Assembly: GCF_035222275.1 (NCBI RefSeq)
Contig: NW_026946359.1
Coordinates: 5,952,001 to 6,016,000, forward strand
Length of the DNA: 64,000 bases
DNA from: Podospora bellae-mahoneyi
Lineage: Eukaryota > Ascomycota > Sordariomycetes > Sordariales > Podosporaceae
Reading direction: 5' to 3'
Made by a program: the position numbers and the translations under genes. Positions 11,756-24,784 of the stretch are shown here, piece by piece; within the stretch, counting starts at the first letter, position 1; each line of letters begins with the position of its first letter. The notes under the pieces are model-generated. The model searched no databases and was not told the origin of the DNA. It worked only from the letters and a program-made list of their open reading frames with translations.

Positions 11756-12616
11756 TATTGTCGATTGGATGTTTGTCCAGTCGTTGGTACAAGAGGGTCA
11801 CACCCAATTGGTCCGGTCTTTTACTGGTAGATGGAAGTTTAGTGAGGCAATCTCAAATCAACACCGCCTGTTCACCTTTCATGCTCTGCTTCCAATACAG
11901 ATTGCTGCCGACAGATACCTACTCTATTCCCAGGTATCAAGGTGTTTGGTAAGTTGCGGTCCTCTGTAAATAGCAGCTGGTATCCAAAAAGATGTTACCT
12001 AATCTTTTACTGCCCCCATAGGTAACCAACCTTTCACCATCACCATTTTCCCACCTCAGACAAGACGAAGTAAGCTGTGCAGACACCATCCCACACTAAC
12101 CCACCCCATTCAAGCCCTGCGCAAGATTTTCGTTCCCAAAAGAAACACCCCAACCCCAGGAAAGGCAGGTAGACACACCTTCGAGCAGGCAAAGAAAACT
12201 CCGGATTTCGTCCTTGTCACACAACACACACATCATCACCGCGCAATCATCCTCTTCGCCACCACGCCAGTCCTGCCTTGTTTCCGTCTGGATGTCGTGA
12301 CATGCCTCGATGTCTCAAACTAATCCTGGAGCTAAGCCTCACATTAAGAGGTAGAGGCTTGGTCTTGCTCATTCTTTGCTCTTGAATTTGGTGATCTTCC
12401 TCCCCACTTCAACACATTACCTACTTTTACTATCTTGGTTGCTTGAGGGTTGGAGCATAATCACTGACGATAATTATGATGACGATGGTGTGGATACGAC
12501 CCTTTTCCAAGTCCAAGTCTTTCTTCATTGACCCCAGTTGCTGTTTCCCAGTTTTTCACCTCCCAGTTCCCCGTTCCCCTTTCCCCTTTTTCCCAGATTC
12601 CGGCAAAACCATCTAG

Positions 12617-12645
12617 AAAAAAAAAAAAAAAAAACAAAAAAGGGG

Positions 12646-12676
<31 letters not shown>
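12617..12676. repeat. Poly-A followed by (TG)n microsatellite
   Basis: An 18-nt A run (12617-12634) is followed by CAAAAAAG, a G7 run and then 14 TG units (12649-12676). The apparent ORFs across it are low-complexity artefacts. Confidence 0.9.
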
Positions 12677-12971
12677 CACAGCAGCAGGAAGTAATTTCTC
12701 TTACACTCCCCCCTCCCCCCTCGATCCGAGTCAGGGGATGTATGATGCTGTAGGGGTTCACATTTGGAGCTCGCTCAACTCAGAACTAATTTGTCAACCC
12801 ACACCCACTCTACATTAGATCCAAGACAATAACCGTTATTAGGCCGTTGAGGTTATTATGGTCCTCCTTGCTGGGATGTGTGAGATGGGGAGGGGGGGGG
12901 CTATGGTATGCAAGCTTGGGAGTAACTGGCATAACGGAAGGATACCAGGCACAGCAGGCACAGCCTAAAAA

Positions 12972-12991
12972 GGGGGGGGGGGGGGGGGGGG
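12972..12991. repeat. Poly-G tract (20 G)
   Basis: An uninterrupted run of 20 G, with further G runs nearby (12891-12899, 13090-13095). Such runs may form G-quadruplexes and are also prone to sequencing length error. Confidence 0.9.
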
Positions 12992-15900
12992 AGGTCGGGG
13001 CTGGTGATGGTGGACTGACTCTTGCCGAGCACGAAGGGCTGCATATTCCTGCTGCTGTGCGTGGGTAGGGTGTCTACGGAAGGGGAGTGGGGGGGCAGGC
13101 CAAGACGAAGACGACACAACAGTCACACGGCAGTTGGTGTTATCGTTGGTTGGACGGGGAGAGTCAGTGAGAAAGGAAAGATGCTTCATGTACTGTGACC
13201 TGGTGTGCTACTGGCTGGCTCGTTGGGGGACGACGGGTTGGATGGGCTGGGCAAGGGAATGGTGGCATGTAAGGTCTATCTGGTGTGAAGGGCACCCCGA
13301 AAAGAGGCAGGGAAGGGTCATGCCAGCAGGCTGCTTGGTTCAGTGCCTCTGGCCATGCCAGCGAGAGTACGGCCGCTGCGAGCGGGCCATACTGCTGACG
13401 AGGGAGCAGTAAGCTTCCTCCCGACATCCTCCACCATCACCGCCCAGGGGTATCATCACCATCCTCACAACCGCGGAATACGAAAGAAACTGACTTTGGT
13501 GTCAGCACGCTGTGATAACGAAAGCATACTTGCATGCAGGCAAGACGTGTGACCGGCCGAAAGTCTCAGAGTCGTACGTTTCTCGCCCGCTCCCCGCGCC
13601 CGAGCGAGGAGAGGGAGGAATGGTGAGGAGGTCGGATGGCATCCCACCTCCATCGCGACCATTCATCACATCCCATCCCATCTCATCCCCGCCGTCGACA
13701 GTTCCACAAAGCAGCATGATCCGGTTCACCGCAAGTTGCTGCTCTGCCCACCCGTCCAGCAAGCCCAGCCATGGTGATGAAATATTAGTAGGCGATGGAC
13801 CCCGAAAGGCGTGGTTGATTGGTTTCCGGAGGTGTCCCGGCGGCATCTTCCTTTAACCACCTTCCTCTCTCGTCCTGGCGAGGACGCCGACCAGCCGGAA
13901 TGATGTGGTGGAGAGAGGTTGATGGTCGATGTCGTGCACGCGAGTAGGTAGCGAGTGAGCTGACTGGCATGTAGTGTGTACATGCCATGCTGTATTCCTG
14001 CGCGGGACCCGGCGGGCAGGTTTAGCTACGCAAGACAACAACGCAACACTCCTCCACCGTCAGAGAAATGGCTGGCATGTTGAGCTATGCAAAGAGACCC
14101 TGAGTGGATAATGATGTGCAAGATCATTGACGAAATCTTTTGGAGCCACTGGTCAGGTCACCCGACAGTTGGAATGCTGTCGTCGTCGGGCGGTCTACAA
14201 TCACTTGGCCAAGGCGAAAAGGCGAATACAGTTATGATTGTCGCAGTTTATTGTGCTATTGACCCACTTAGCCAGCTTTGCCTTGTCTTTTGAACTGTCG
14301 TGGATAGCGCCTTTACCTTGCTGTCAACTCTTCATCGCCAACCAAAGAAGCTCTCGGTATGAAAACGGGAGAAGCCGCTATTCACGAACTTGCCCATGCG
14401 GCTCTCAAAAGTCTCGGTAATTTGTGGCTCTTGCCAAGCGGCCGGTGATGCTCATCATTGCTGCCATCTTCCGAGCATCTGGGGTTGGAAAGAGATGGCC
14501 GGGGCGGTCGTGCTGTGAGGCGTTGTTGATCACTTGCCAGAAGGAGGTGTCAGGGCCCCTGTCCACACAACTTAGACGATTGCCGCCCGCGACCGCCGCC
14601 TGGCGATACGGCAGTCCCGGCTGACCTCCTTCACAACTGCCATGTCTCCACCCCCACAGAATGCAAGCATCCCCAACGTCGTTTCGAAATGTACAATTCG
14701 CAGCTTATTTTCCGGGAATAAACGCTGAAACAAGAAAATAAAATTGAGGTCCCATTTCATAATGTAGGGCTCGAGATATCAAGACTAGGGGCCTGCAGTG
14801 GTGGCGTCTGGTCGCCTGGAGGAAGCCCAAAACAGGGGCCAAAGTAAACATTGTAGACGGACGACGCCCAGCCAAACAGATGGCTGTTCTCCTGTGTGCG
14901 GTTCTTGCCTGCCGCAAGATCGATTCGTGGAAAAGGTAAGATACCGAGAGATGGTTGAGAGAAAAAGAAACCGTCCAAGCCTCGGACGCCCTGCTGCAGC
15001 CTTGACTTTCTTTTTCTGTTTCTCAACTCGGCCCGGTTCGTGACTTTTTCGACAAGAATGTCTCAAAGGAAGCTCTTTCTTTGGTTGAGGTTCAGAACCA
15101 AACATTAGCCCTGCATCCAGTACCGCGGAACACTCCGCGCATCCAGCCCCATGCACAATAAAAGGGGGTGTTATTTTTTTCCCTTTTTGCTTCGCCCAAG
15201 GAAATGGGGAAAAGGACACAAGTGCGAATAGCGGAGATAAAACGCAGAATAAAAAGAAAGAAGAGTACGAAACGAAGTTCCATTACGGTGACGCCGGCAG
15301 CAAATGTAGCGTTGATGGGAAATGAGAGTCTGTTTGGGAACTGAGATGATGTGCGCCAGATCCATCAAGAGCCATCTTGCTGCACGACAGATCTTGACAG
15401 ATGCGCGGGGCGTGTCGATCACGATGCGACGGCATTTTCTGGCGTCGCACCCAGTGCCGGGTCTTGGCTGGTGGTGGTGGTGGTTGAAAAAGGAAAGGTG
15501 ACTTTTCTCTCCTTCAGGGGGGCCAAAGGGGCGCATCAAATCCCAAGTCCCACGATTCGTCCATTTAGGGAAACCCGAAGGTTCTTCCAAGATTGCCCAA
15601 ATCGATATCTTGGATATCTTGACGTCCTCGACGCGTGCACCGACGTCAAGGCTGGCTTGGCTTTGTTGAACAGATGTCTGTATTGACGTCGAAGGGCCGA
15701 TTTGGGGCGGCTTGATGCAGGATGGCGTTTTGGAGGCGTTCGGCAAGAGGCTGGATGAACGGCGACCACTTCAAGATGCCAAGAAGCCCTTGCGAGATCC
15801 CGTTGGCGGAGTTAGCCGGAGGTGCCGTCCGTCCAGTTGCCAAAGACACTGTTGAACATACCCGAAGTGTCAAGCCGAGCGCGGTTCGGAGCCGCGCCTG

Positions 15901-18900
15901 TCCTCCGCTGTCCTTTTACCTAACCTCAACAAATGCCCTCCGCCCCGTATTACGGCCTCGATAAATATCCACCCATCAAGCGTCTAAATCATCACGGGTG
16001 AGTGCTTGTGCAACCCCGCAAGCGCAATTGATGGCCGCGGCCCGTTCCAGAGCGCCGTTATACGGAGTACATGATGGGGGAATAATCATCAAAGCGGCAC
16101 CGCCAAGGTTAACTAAAGGCCCAAGTTGTCGAAGTGGTGTCGACGAGGGGCAGGTCAGCAACAGCACGATAAAGATTTTGTCGATCCTGTGTGTGTGTTG
16201 CTTGACAGCATGGCCTCAAAAGATTGAAACCTTGAAGCCGTAAAGCATAAATGCCATAATTTTTGTTCGCGTTGTATCGCATCCCACCATCGATGATTTC
16301 CCCATGTCTCGCTCGGGCTTCAACGGCGGCGGATCATTGTGCGCCATCTGAAAAAGCTCCGGTGTACAGACCTGGACTAGCGGGTCCAGCTCACGGTGGA
16401 GATAATGGCTTTGAATAGCGGTAGTTGTGCTGTGTGGCTTCGAGTTTCATTGGAGTGAAGGAGGATGCCAAGACTGGAACAAGCACACCGAACCTCGTGA
16501 TGCTTTGTTTATTTGTGTGCCAGACGGCTCTTCCTCGCTGTAATTTCACTCAGCCAGCTGCACTCTCGACGGCGAGGCTGTCAGTGCCGGCCACCACCCT
16601 TGGGCTGCGGTTCAGCATCCGAGTCGGGTTTATCTACGGGTGTGGTAGCTGGTGTCCGTTTTGAGGAAGCCCCTGTCGAATCTGTAACGGCCCCTTGCTT
16701 GTAGATCCTGGTCCGTGTGTCTTCCCGCCAGAAGTCACTTGCTCTCCCAAACCTCCACGCAAGCTCCTGCCAATTTTGTTTCGGCACTCATTTTTATGAG
16801 TTTCTCGTATGCGGACCTTTTCACCCTGCTTGCACCGTTGTGCGTTTCTCCCTTCTCCGCGGGGAGAATAGCTAAAATCGTGGAGTCGAAGTCCCCGAAT
16901 GTGACCCTCTTGTCCCCGACGGCACCCTCGTCAGCGTCAAACAACAAGTCAAGTCAAGTCAACCACGACTCGGGTCTCCCTCCCGTTGTCGGCTCTTGAT
17001 GACAACTGCAACCTTGTCATCTCTCGTACCCAGGCATAGGTAATCTCAGACGCCAGGGAAGCTGGGCTGCAAAGAGATGCTAGCCATGCCACGTGATGGC
17101 GATGATCTTCAGCGAAGGGAAACACTGTCGATGTAGAGGCTGGGTGTGCATCTTGATGTACCGTTCAACCGACGATCAAAACCGTTGCATATTGTGGCGA
17201 CCTTTCGTTCCTGATCCGCATCTGGGTTCCTGACTATCATCCGCCATGTGTGAAGCCGAACAGACTTCGACTCTTCAGTGTAGGCTTTTGCAAAGTCATG
17301 TGAGCGTCTTGTTCTCGCATTATTGGGTTGAGTCGTCCTGGAAAGCTCCGAGACATCTCCGTCTGCAGCCTGCTAATTTGACGCAACTGTCAACCAGAAA
17401 TTTGATGTTCTTACCAGCACAACTTTCATACTTGACATCGCCGACCTAACCACTTATACAACAGGGGTTTCCGGGGAAGTTGTGTTTCGTGTGGCCCAGA
17501 ACGGTTTAGTTTAAGCGATCGCTCACTTTACATGTACAGGGTAAGTTGAATGTTCATATGTGAGCACCTGGAAGCGAATATGATCGTCTCAACTGTACCA
17601 GAAACAGCACAAATGCTTGATGGAAACGGCAGGGCCAACTCGTGGGTAACTCAGAGCTGCATGTTTAGTCCATAACCCTCGGTTAGGAGAACGGTATCGT
17701 GGTATCGTGGGGGAACCAACTTTCTCGAGCGATAAAGGTACAGAGGCCTGCCAATCCTTTTATGCAAGCCACTTGAGTCGATCGACGCCAAGAGACTGGT
17801 TAGGACAATGAGTTTTTCTGATCAAAATGAACCTTGCTGCTGCTGTGGTTGGGTTGATAGATCCAACAGGTGCGTGGTGTCTCTCGAGCCTGGCATAAAC
17901 CATGGTTCTGTGCGGGTGGACCAACCAAAGCACTCGACAGAGGCTCCGGGCAGCCCAGAATGGCAAAGAGCAGCACACGCACAAATTTTTGAGATGCAAA
18001 CCCAGCCGGTGTTGCATCGGGCCAGCTCAGCTGGTCCATACTGTTCGCTATGTGGATAGGTAGAGGTCGGCGGACAGAAGAGGCTGAAGGTCATCTCAAG
18101 TAGGATTGTAATATATCCAGCCGCGTCCCGTCAAAACCTTCTGCAGCCTCCGGTAGAATTGTCGCGCTGTGGTTAGAGGAAAATGCCACTCCCCAAGGCT
18201 GAAACCTACAGCAGCTGACCGTCTCTCCAGACTCTCGATTTCGCCATCCCGAACCTCTCTCCCGATGCCCAACTTGCGGTGTCAGAATGGGTGTGAGGGG
18301 ATTAGGGCCCGCTGACTGTTCATGGGGAGCATGAAGGCTTCAAGCCCCATCCGATGTGCCGCCATTGGCTGTGGCTGCCGCTGACTTGCAGGGGAGAAGA
18401 GAAAGAGTAGCCTGTTGAGCTTTACCACCCCCTGCTAACCCCGCTTAGTAGGAGCAGTGATGGATGGTGGCTTCTTGCTTGGGGGTGTTTATTCCCGGTC
18501 CTCTTTGCGGTGAGTGGCCGATGTCCAGTGCTGGTGGTGGGGTTGTATCCTAAGATGGTCGCCGGGAACGCAGCCCAACTGGCGGAGAGTGGAAGCCATC
18601 ATCCTCAAAGCAAGGAAAGAGAAGAGGACAGCAACAGCTCATCTACCGCTACAACCGCGAGCCAAGCATGTCGACTGGTGCGGTGATAGTTCTAGGAAGA
18701 GTTCAGTGGACAGTGGCTGGTGACGAAGTCCTGGCTGTGTCAAAGGCGGAGTGTTGAGATCTCGGAATTCGATGAGATGCTCTATGTTGCCTGGCTGTTA
18801 TTGTTTACTTGTTCCGTTTTGTCAAGAACAATGGCTTTGATATCAAGGTCGGCACCCCAGTTGAGGAAAGGGTAGGAGGTTAAGGATAACGAATGGACCA

Positions 18901-21657
18901 GGGTAGTGGCCCAGGTATCTCGCTCGGTGTCGTGTAGAGTTTAGGGTGGTGTAGGGACACGCCATCCGTCTCTGGGACCGTTTCTCCGCACTGTCGTCAG
19001 TCAGGTGAACAGCGTCATACAAAGCAGAAGCATGTAACCTCTGACCAAGTGCGAGCCTCATCCCTTGAGCAACTGGAAAACGGCGGGGCTCAGTGATGTC
19101 ACGCCCCCCCAGGATGCGATAGCGACCCCTAAAATCGCTGTGTTTAGCACTGAAACACAGGGTCTGGATATCTTCTATTACCCATTCCGAAGAGATTGAT
19201 CATAAAGACAGGCGAGGGTTGGACAAGAGACGTCACTGGGCCTAAAAATGACCCGCGATCCTTCGATGAAAGAGAAAGGCAAAGGCACAAGACGGCGGCA
19301 GTTTGGTGCCCCACTTTAACATCCATGCCGGCTCCGCACCTTCCGCCGCCACACCACCACACCACCACTGAAATGGCGGAATGGTTCCCCAGCGTCATCA
19401 ATTCCACTTCAATGTCACCGACTTGAGGGGTACGAGGGGGAGTTTGCGGTTATACCGCTGAAGAGGTGCGCTGAAATCTTCTCGCTCGACCTCAGCTACG
19501 ACCTGGCCTAAATCACGATACCCTCAGTGCCTCGCTTTTTCTACACCACTATTACTGCTACTACTACTGCAGGATCTCGATGTTGATTAAACGTTTGGTT
19601 CCTGAATCCACAGTGCGTGGGGTTGGCTAGGCAATGCCAGGACAGTCCTAGTCTGGCTCGTTAACTGCGAACAACCCGGAATCTGCGGGTATTGCCTCTT
19701 TTGGCTAACACACAGTCTGTCCAGCGCCAGCGATGAGTGGGTGGAACCCCCAATTGTGCTTTGCTGGCTGGCATGCAATTCCGCAGAATTCGATCCCACC
19801 AACTCCGTGCCTGGTCAAGCAAGGTGCCACACACCTCATTCACACCCTGGCATACAGCCCATCCCGTCACAATACATACAACAAAAGCATGATTTGCCCC
19901 TCTCTGAGTACCTACCGTCACCTGTTTGGCCCAATGTTTGTGATGTGTGCTGATATGGGCGTCAACAGAGAGCGTATGAATCCGAATAGTGTAGCTTACA
20001 GGTGACTAGCGAGCAGAGGAAATCGATTTGACCGAGCAAATTAGCAGGTCAGAATGGAGTACACTTGGATTGGGCTTTTCACAGTCCCTGCATAACGAAG
20101 GCCCCCCATCGCAAGTCGTCCTCCACAAAAAGCACAGAAAACATCGGTGGCGTTGTTAGCCGGAACGCCAGGGCAGCACTACCTGTACCTGAAAGCAGCT
20201 GTACTTTGCATCTTGAACAGGCCGCTCGCTGAACGGTGAGCTTGAACCAACTGTTCACCGACTGAACCCGTCCCCGAAACCTGAACGTCATCCTTCACCT
20301 TGAAAGCCATTGATGCCATGCCGCTTCCCGCCTCATTCGCAGCCTTTCATCGTGGCCTTCCTCGCACCGCCAAAAGTCATTCCTGGCAACAAAGCAGCCC
20401 TGCTTGACCAAGCCGGGACAGACGGACACCTTGAAAGAAGCAATTCTGGAGTCTAATATCTTGCGTCCCCGCCAGCAGCAGGGGAGCAAGAGAGACAACA
20501 TTTCTCCACCCCCCGTCCCCCGGCAACCCCCGTCCCCCGTTTCACCGCAGTCCCAGTCGTGGCAGAGACGGTCCCATTCTTTTTTGCCTCTGAACCCCTG
20601 CTGCCAGGTCATCCTCGATTCCGTATTCCTTGCAACCTCCACCGGCTCACCCTCCGCTGCACCACACACGCACAGCGAGCTGCCGTCCGGCCTGTCCATT
20701 GACTTCATTGCTTTCCCCCTGTGGATAAGTGTGGGAGGGGTTGCTTGTTTTGTGCTTGGCATACCCTTCTTTCGTCTTGACTCCTCTGTCCCATACCCTG
20801 CCCTTCTATAAGACCGGTGCCGGCACTGACAGACGGTCTCTTGGAGAAAGAGCATTAAGCATTATCGTGCAGCCATCACCGCCGCCACATCTTCACGCAA
20901 TTCTACCCTTCAAAAATTTGACCGTTATTAGACCGGATCGTCACCGTCACGGCCCGCTTCTGGACTGTCTCGCAGCCCAGGCTCACCTAGCCTTTCTAGC
21001 TCAGGCGTGATTTTGCCCATTATCCCACGCCCTCAGGTACCAGCTTCGAACACCACCACCGGCTGCTGATCCTGCCCGCCCAAGTGCTCGTTTTGCCAGA
21101 TCCAAACCAAGCACCTGCTCCCCACGCCTAACCAGGACCACGGCCGTTCAGAGGAGACCCTCTTGCGGCATCCATCCCACTCGTTTCATCCCAATTGAAC
21201 CCGCCCTGGCAGGGCCCTTGGGGGACCATAGGGATATTTCGTGTGCAGATCCCTTCTGCCGGAAAGTCGTCACTTGTTGCTGCGTCTCCACCTGTCCCGC
21301 TGACCAGAGAGGGCAATAACGTTCAGACGACTTGTGAAGCGATTGGCTTAGCGTGCAGTCTGGGAACTCCATCCTCGCAGGCGCAGGGCTGCTTGCTTGC
21401 GCATGCCATCTGTGCTCATCTCTTGTCACACTCAGACCCCCCCCCCTCCCCTCCCCCCAACCCCATACACACCCAGACACCTTCAAAGACACTTAAGGAC
21501 GCTGATCCGTCCTTCTCGACTGCCCGTGGTCCGATCTTCTTCTCGAGTCCGACCCAGCTTAAAGGAATCACACACCTGATCAGCACCACTAGCATCTCAC
21601 TTCCAACAGCGCTTCGGAAAGGGGATTATTTACACCAACACGCCGTCCCATCTCATC

Positions 21658-22952
21658 ATGACTATGACCATAGACACACACAACCAACACCGCTTCGGAT
21701 CCTTAAACTTCGACCACATGTCTTCCTACTCGAGCCACCCGCACTTCACCAACCCTTGGGTTTCGACGTCGGCCCCTGCTGGCCCCGGACCTCAGGGTGG
21801 GAGTCAGAGCCTCTACGTGAGCAGCCAGGACGGCACCAGCCTACCTCACCTCAACCTCAACGGCCTCTCAAAACACCAACATTCCAACAGGCCCAGCGGC
21901 AGCACGTCGATGGCGCCATATGCCCCCCTTCCCGTCTCAGCGTCATCAGCCGGAGATGTCTACAGCAGACAACATGATATGATGCCCATGTCCCAAGATC
22001 TCCTCAGCATCAACCGGTTACAACACCCAACCACATCGACTGCCCCTTACGACACCTCGGCGTACACAACATCGGCGTCTCCTGTCACCGCATCCTACGC
22101 CACATCATCAACAGCTTATGATCAGCTTGGCTACGCGCCAGCGCCTATCAGGGGGACATATGCTGCGCTCGCGCCTGAAGACAGCTCCAGGAGGTACTCT
22201 CAGCAGTCAGTCGCTTCCAGCCTCATGAGCCTCCACTCGTCTGGCGGCCCAGAAGGCCAGTACCAGCATACTTCAGAATCTGACTATGAGTTCAGGGGAC
22301 TTCAACCGGACGACCGGAGAAGCTTTCAAGATGCCCTCGAGGCAAGCCATGGCATGATGTCTCTCAGCCAGGACACACCCCGCAACATCTACGATGTTCG
22401 TGCTCGGCAACGAGGGTCGACCGAGTCTTATGGGTTCCCATCCACCCACTCAGCAACCTCGAGCGTGTCCTCGACCGGCTTCAGCCCTTACTATGGTGGT
22501 TCTGTGGACGGGTCGGTAAGCGACTACTCGACGACTGGTTCCGACATCGAGTCGCTGTCCGGGCGCACGCTCCCAAGGCCCCAGGGTCTCATGTCGAGCC
22601 AGCCACCAGCGCCACAGTCGATGATGGGATCATTCAGCTCCAAGGTCTCCTCCAGCACACAAAAGAAGCACAAGTGCAAGGTCTGTGACAAGCGATTCAC
22701 GAGACCAAGTTCGTTGCAAACGCACATGTACAGCCACACAGGAGAGAAGCGTGAGTCTTGTCGTTCTTTCCACATAGTTGTCTATCCGCTCTAACAGCTT
22801 TTCCCGCAGCATTCCAATGTGAGGTTGAAGGATGCGGTCGCAACTTCTCCGTCGTCTCCAATCTTCGTCGGCATAGAAAGGTTCACAAGAACCAAGGAGA
22901 GCCCCAGACACCATCAGAAACTGGTTCCGAGGATCACCAATCAGACGAATAA
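21658..22952 (+). CDS. C2H2 zinc-finger transcription factor
   Basis: Exon 1 is 21658-22750, the intron 22751-22809 (59 bp, GTGAGT..CGCAG) and exon 2 22810-22952, giving 411 aa. The N-terminal 330 residues are Ser/Thr/Pro/Gln/Tyr-rich and low in structure, as in activation or repression regions. Two tandem C2H2 fingers lie near the C-terminus: KCKVCDKRFTRPSSLQTHMYSH (about 342-363), the linker TGEKPF, then QCEVEGCGRNFSVVSNLRRH (about 370-390). The intron splits the TGEK/PF linker; splicing restores Pro-Phe and the second finger, which strongly supports it. Exon 2 ends in an acidic tail. Two fingers at the C-terminus after a long disordered region match fungal developmental and metabolic regulators of the CSP-1/MtfA kind, but I cannot fix the orthologue. 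It sits alone between two gene-poor tracts of about 11 kb and 9 kb, consistent with a heavily regulated gene. Confidence 0.92.
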
Positions 22953-24436
22953 ATATGAATCACCTCACTGTCCGATCCCCTATTCTCATCATGTCCGCCC
23001 ATCACGACCTCGCCACAATCATTCAACAATAGAACTACAACCTTGTAATTTATCGTCACTTACACACAACACACATACCACACCATACACATATGAGCAT
23101 TCAGGGGATCACATCCACCACATCGAACGCCATACTTCTTCATCTACGGACGAGTCAACATCTATCGCTTTTAATCCTTTTTTTTCTTAATCTGTCATTG
23201 GTCAAAAGAGCGAAGAGCGGCATCTTCCAACAGGAAATGAGGCAGGAGATATCTCCCTTGGACGATACCCTCATGGCATCGGCGTTACGGGTTGTGTTTT
23301 TTCTTTTTGTTCAAGGCATGCAGCAAGCTAGCTGCATTTGCCCCTTCTGTACTGTCGCTTGCGTGTCACACTATACGGATTTTCATTGTCACAAAACGGA
23401 TTTGGAGCGGACGGCGGGGGTTTTCGGAGGTTGGGTCTCCAGAGTTTGGGACACAACATACACGAGATGTACCCTGGCACGACATGGTAGATATTTTCTA
23501 GCGATGAGGAACGAAAGCAGAGCAGGGGCGGCATCCCTATCACTCCTCCTCTCCCTGGCCTTGTTGTATTTAGGGTGGACGGTCTGTGGAAAGGCGGGGA
23601 GAGGGGAGCACATTTCACACATTACACACCTACACACCTACCTAAACATAATCATGTACTATTAGCACACCACGTGGTCTCTCTAGACCCTGCATCGCTC
23701 GAACCAGTTCGCTGTACGACGTGGCAACAAAAATTCGATGAACTATCAACCAACCTTGCCATTCATCCTCCCGAAGCTTCGACCCCATATTCCATGTGTT
23801 CTTATTCCAATAGTCCCTAATCTGCCAACGTAACCCGAACACAATGGCCCTGAAGAAAAAAATAGCTTTATTCTCCGCACTCAGTTTAAATGCTTCCAAT
23901 TAACCATTGACAGGATCATCATTCCCTCGGCACCATTTCTCAAGTCCCATTACCCACACTTCATCTAGACGCAGTTTCAGGACGATTGTCTCCCCAATCG
24001 ACAAGCCTACCCGACAAGCACCGCAGATTCTGTCTGACCCGGAACGACTGCGACACCCCGCACCCGATACACGCAACCATGCAAAAAGCATGTCAGCATG
24101 GTTCTCTGCGTGCACTCGCACGAACAAAGTTTCCACACCAATGACACACCAAAGAGAGATAGATGTACGCGAGCAGGATGGGGAAGCAAGTGTCTTCCTT
24201 GGAGCCACCATGGTTGGTTGACTTGGGGCGCGCGATCGACAAGAGACATGCTGCCTGGTCATCACGCCTGCCGTCACGACAAACGTTCGCACTGCAGTAC
24301 CGACGATCCACTTTATCTTGTACCGCTTCAGATTAGTTACTCGCCGCCTTGTCCTGCGCACCTTCCAACAACAAGCGGTGTTTTCTTGGTACATACACCT
24401 CCTTTCTGTCCCGTCGACGACACGCACTGAACAATC

Positions 24437-24784
24437 AACCAGACATCAGCACATACACGTGTCATCCCAGACCGCCCGCCCCTCGGGACACCTCAAGGCA
24501 AGACGGCGGCAAGGTGGACCACGGAGGGAAGAAGGAAGCCCGGAACCGGAAGGAGATCATCGCCCTCCCCCCGGCGTGGCGCCAACCCGGTCGGCCCTTC
24601 CACAGCCTTCGCCAACTGGGACTGATGCCCAAGAACCCCAACAAGGCCACAAGGCAAAGACGTGGAGCCCTATATTGACGCCTTACCTTGGGGCGAACAC
24701 CTCAAAAGGGGGTGGGACAACATAAAGGAGGCGAATAAGATACTTCGGCGACAACTTTCCTCTCTTGACCAAAGAAGAAGATAA
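24437..24784 (+). pseudogene. Possible frameshifted or decayed coding remnant
   Basis: Two adjacent reading frames look protein-coding. The first, to the stop at 24678, has strong C/G bias at third positions between about 24460 and 24650 and reads charged residues such as KEIIALPPAWRQPGRPFHSL. The second, open from 24626 to the TAA at 24782-24784, reads PYIDALPWGEHLKRGWDNIK and then EANKILRRQLSSLDQ. No good GT..AG pair joins them in the short interval available, and no ATG-initiated frame covers both. I do not recognise the product. It could be a decayed gene, a short gene with an unusual intron, or a sequencing frameshift. Confidence 0.25.

Larger units (their letters stand above)
10449..21657. 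other. Gene-poor tract upstream of the C2H2 regulator
   Basis: Over 11 kb with no ORF I can defend. Candidate ORFs are short, often begin at non-ATG codons, overlap each other on both strands and show no motif. Contents I can name: a degenerate tandem-repeat field (11391-11755), poly-A, (TG)n and poly-G tracts (12617-12991), and CT-rich, CA-rich sequence from about 20400 to 21657 that reads like the long promoter and leader of the zinc-finger gene at 21658. Non-coding transcripts cannot be excluded from sequence alone. Confidence 0.55.

Noticed and set aside
15171-15746. 191-aa minus-strand ORF
   Set aside because: No recognisable domain, overlapping ORFs in other frames of similar length, and no splice-consistent extension; likely spurious.
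18010-18055. tRNA-like D-arm (CCAGCTCAGCTGGTCC)
   Set aside because: No matching acceptor stem, anticodon arm or T-loop can be folded around it; it is just a short inverted repeat.
21195-21977. 260-aa plus-strand ORF overlapping the zinc-finger gene
   Set aside because: It runs through the leader and then out of frame across the first 320 bases of the C2H2 gene; Pro/His/Ser low-complexity without motif. An overlapping upstream ORF effect on translation is possible but unsupported.
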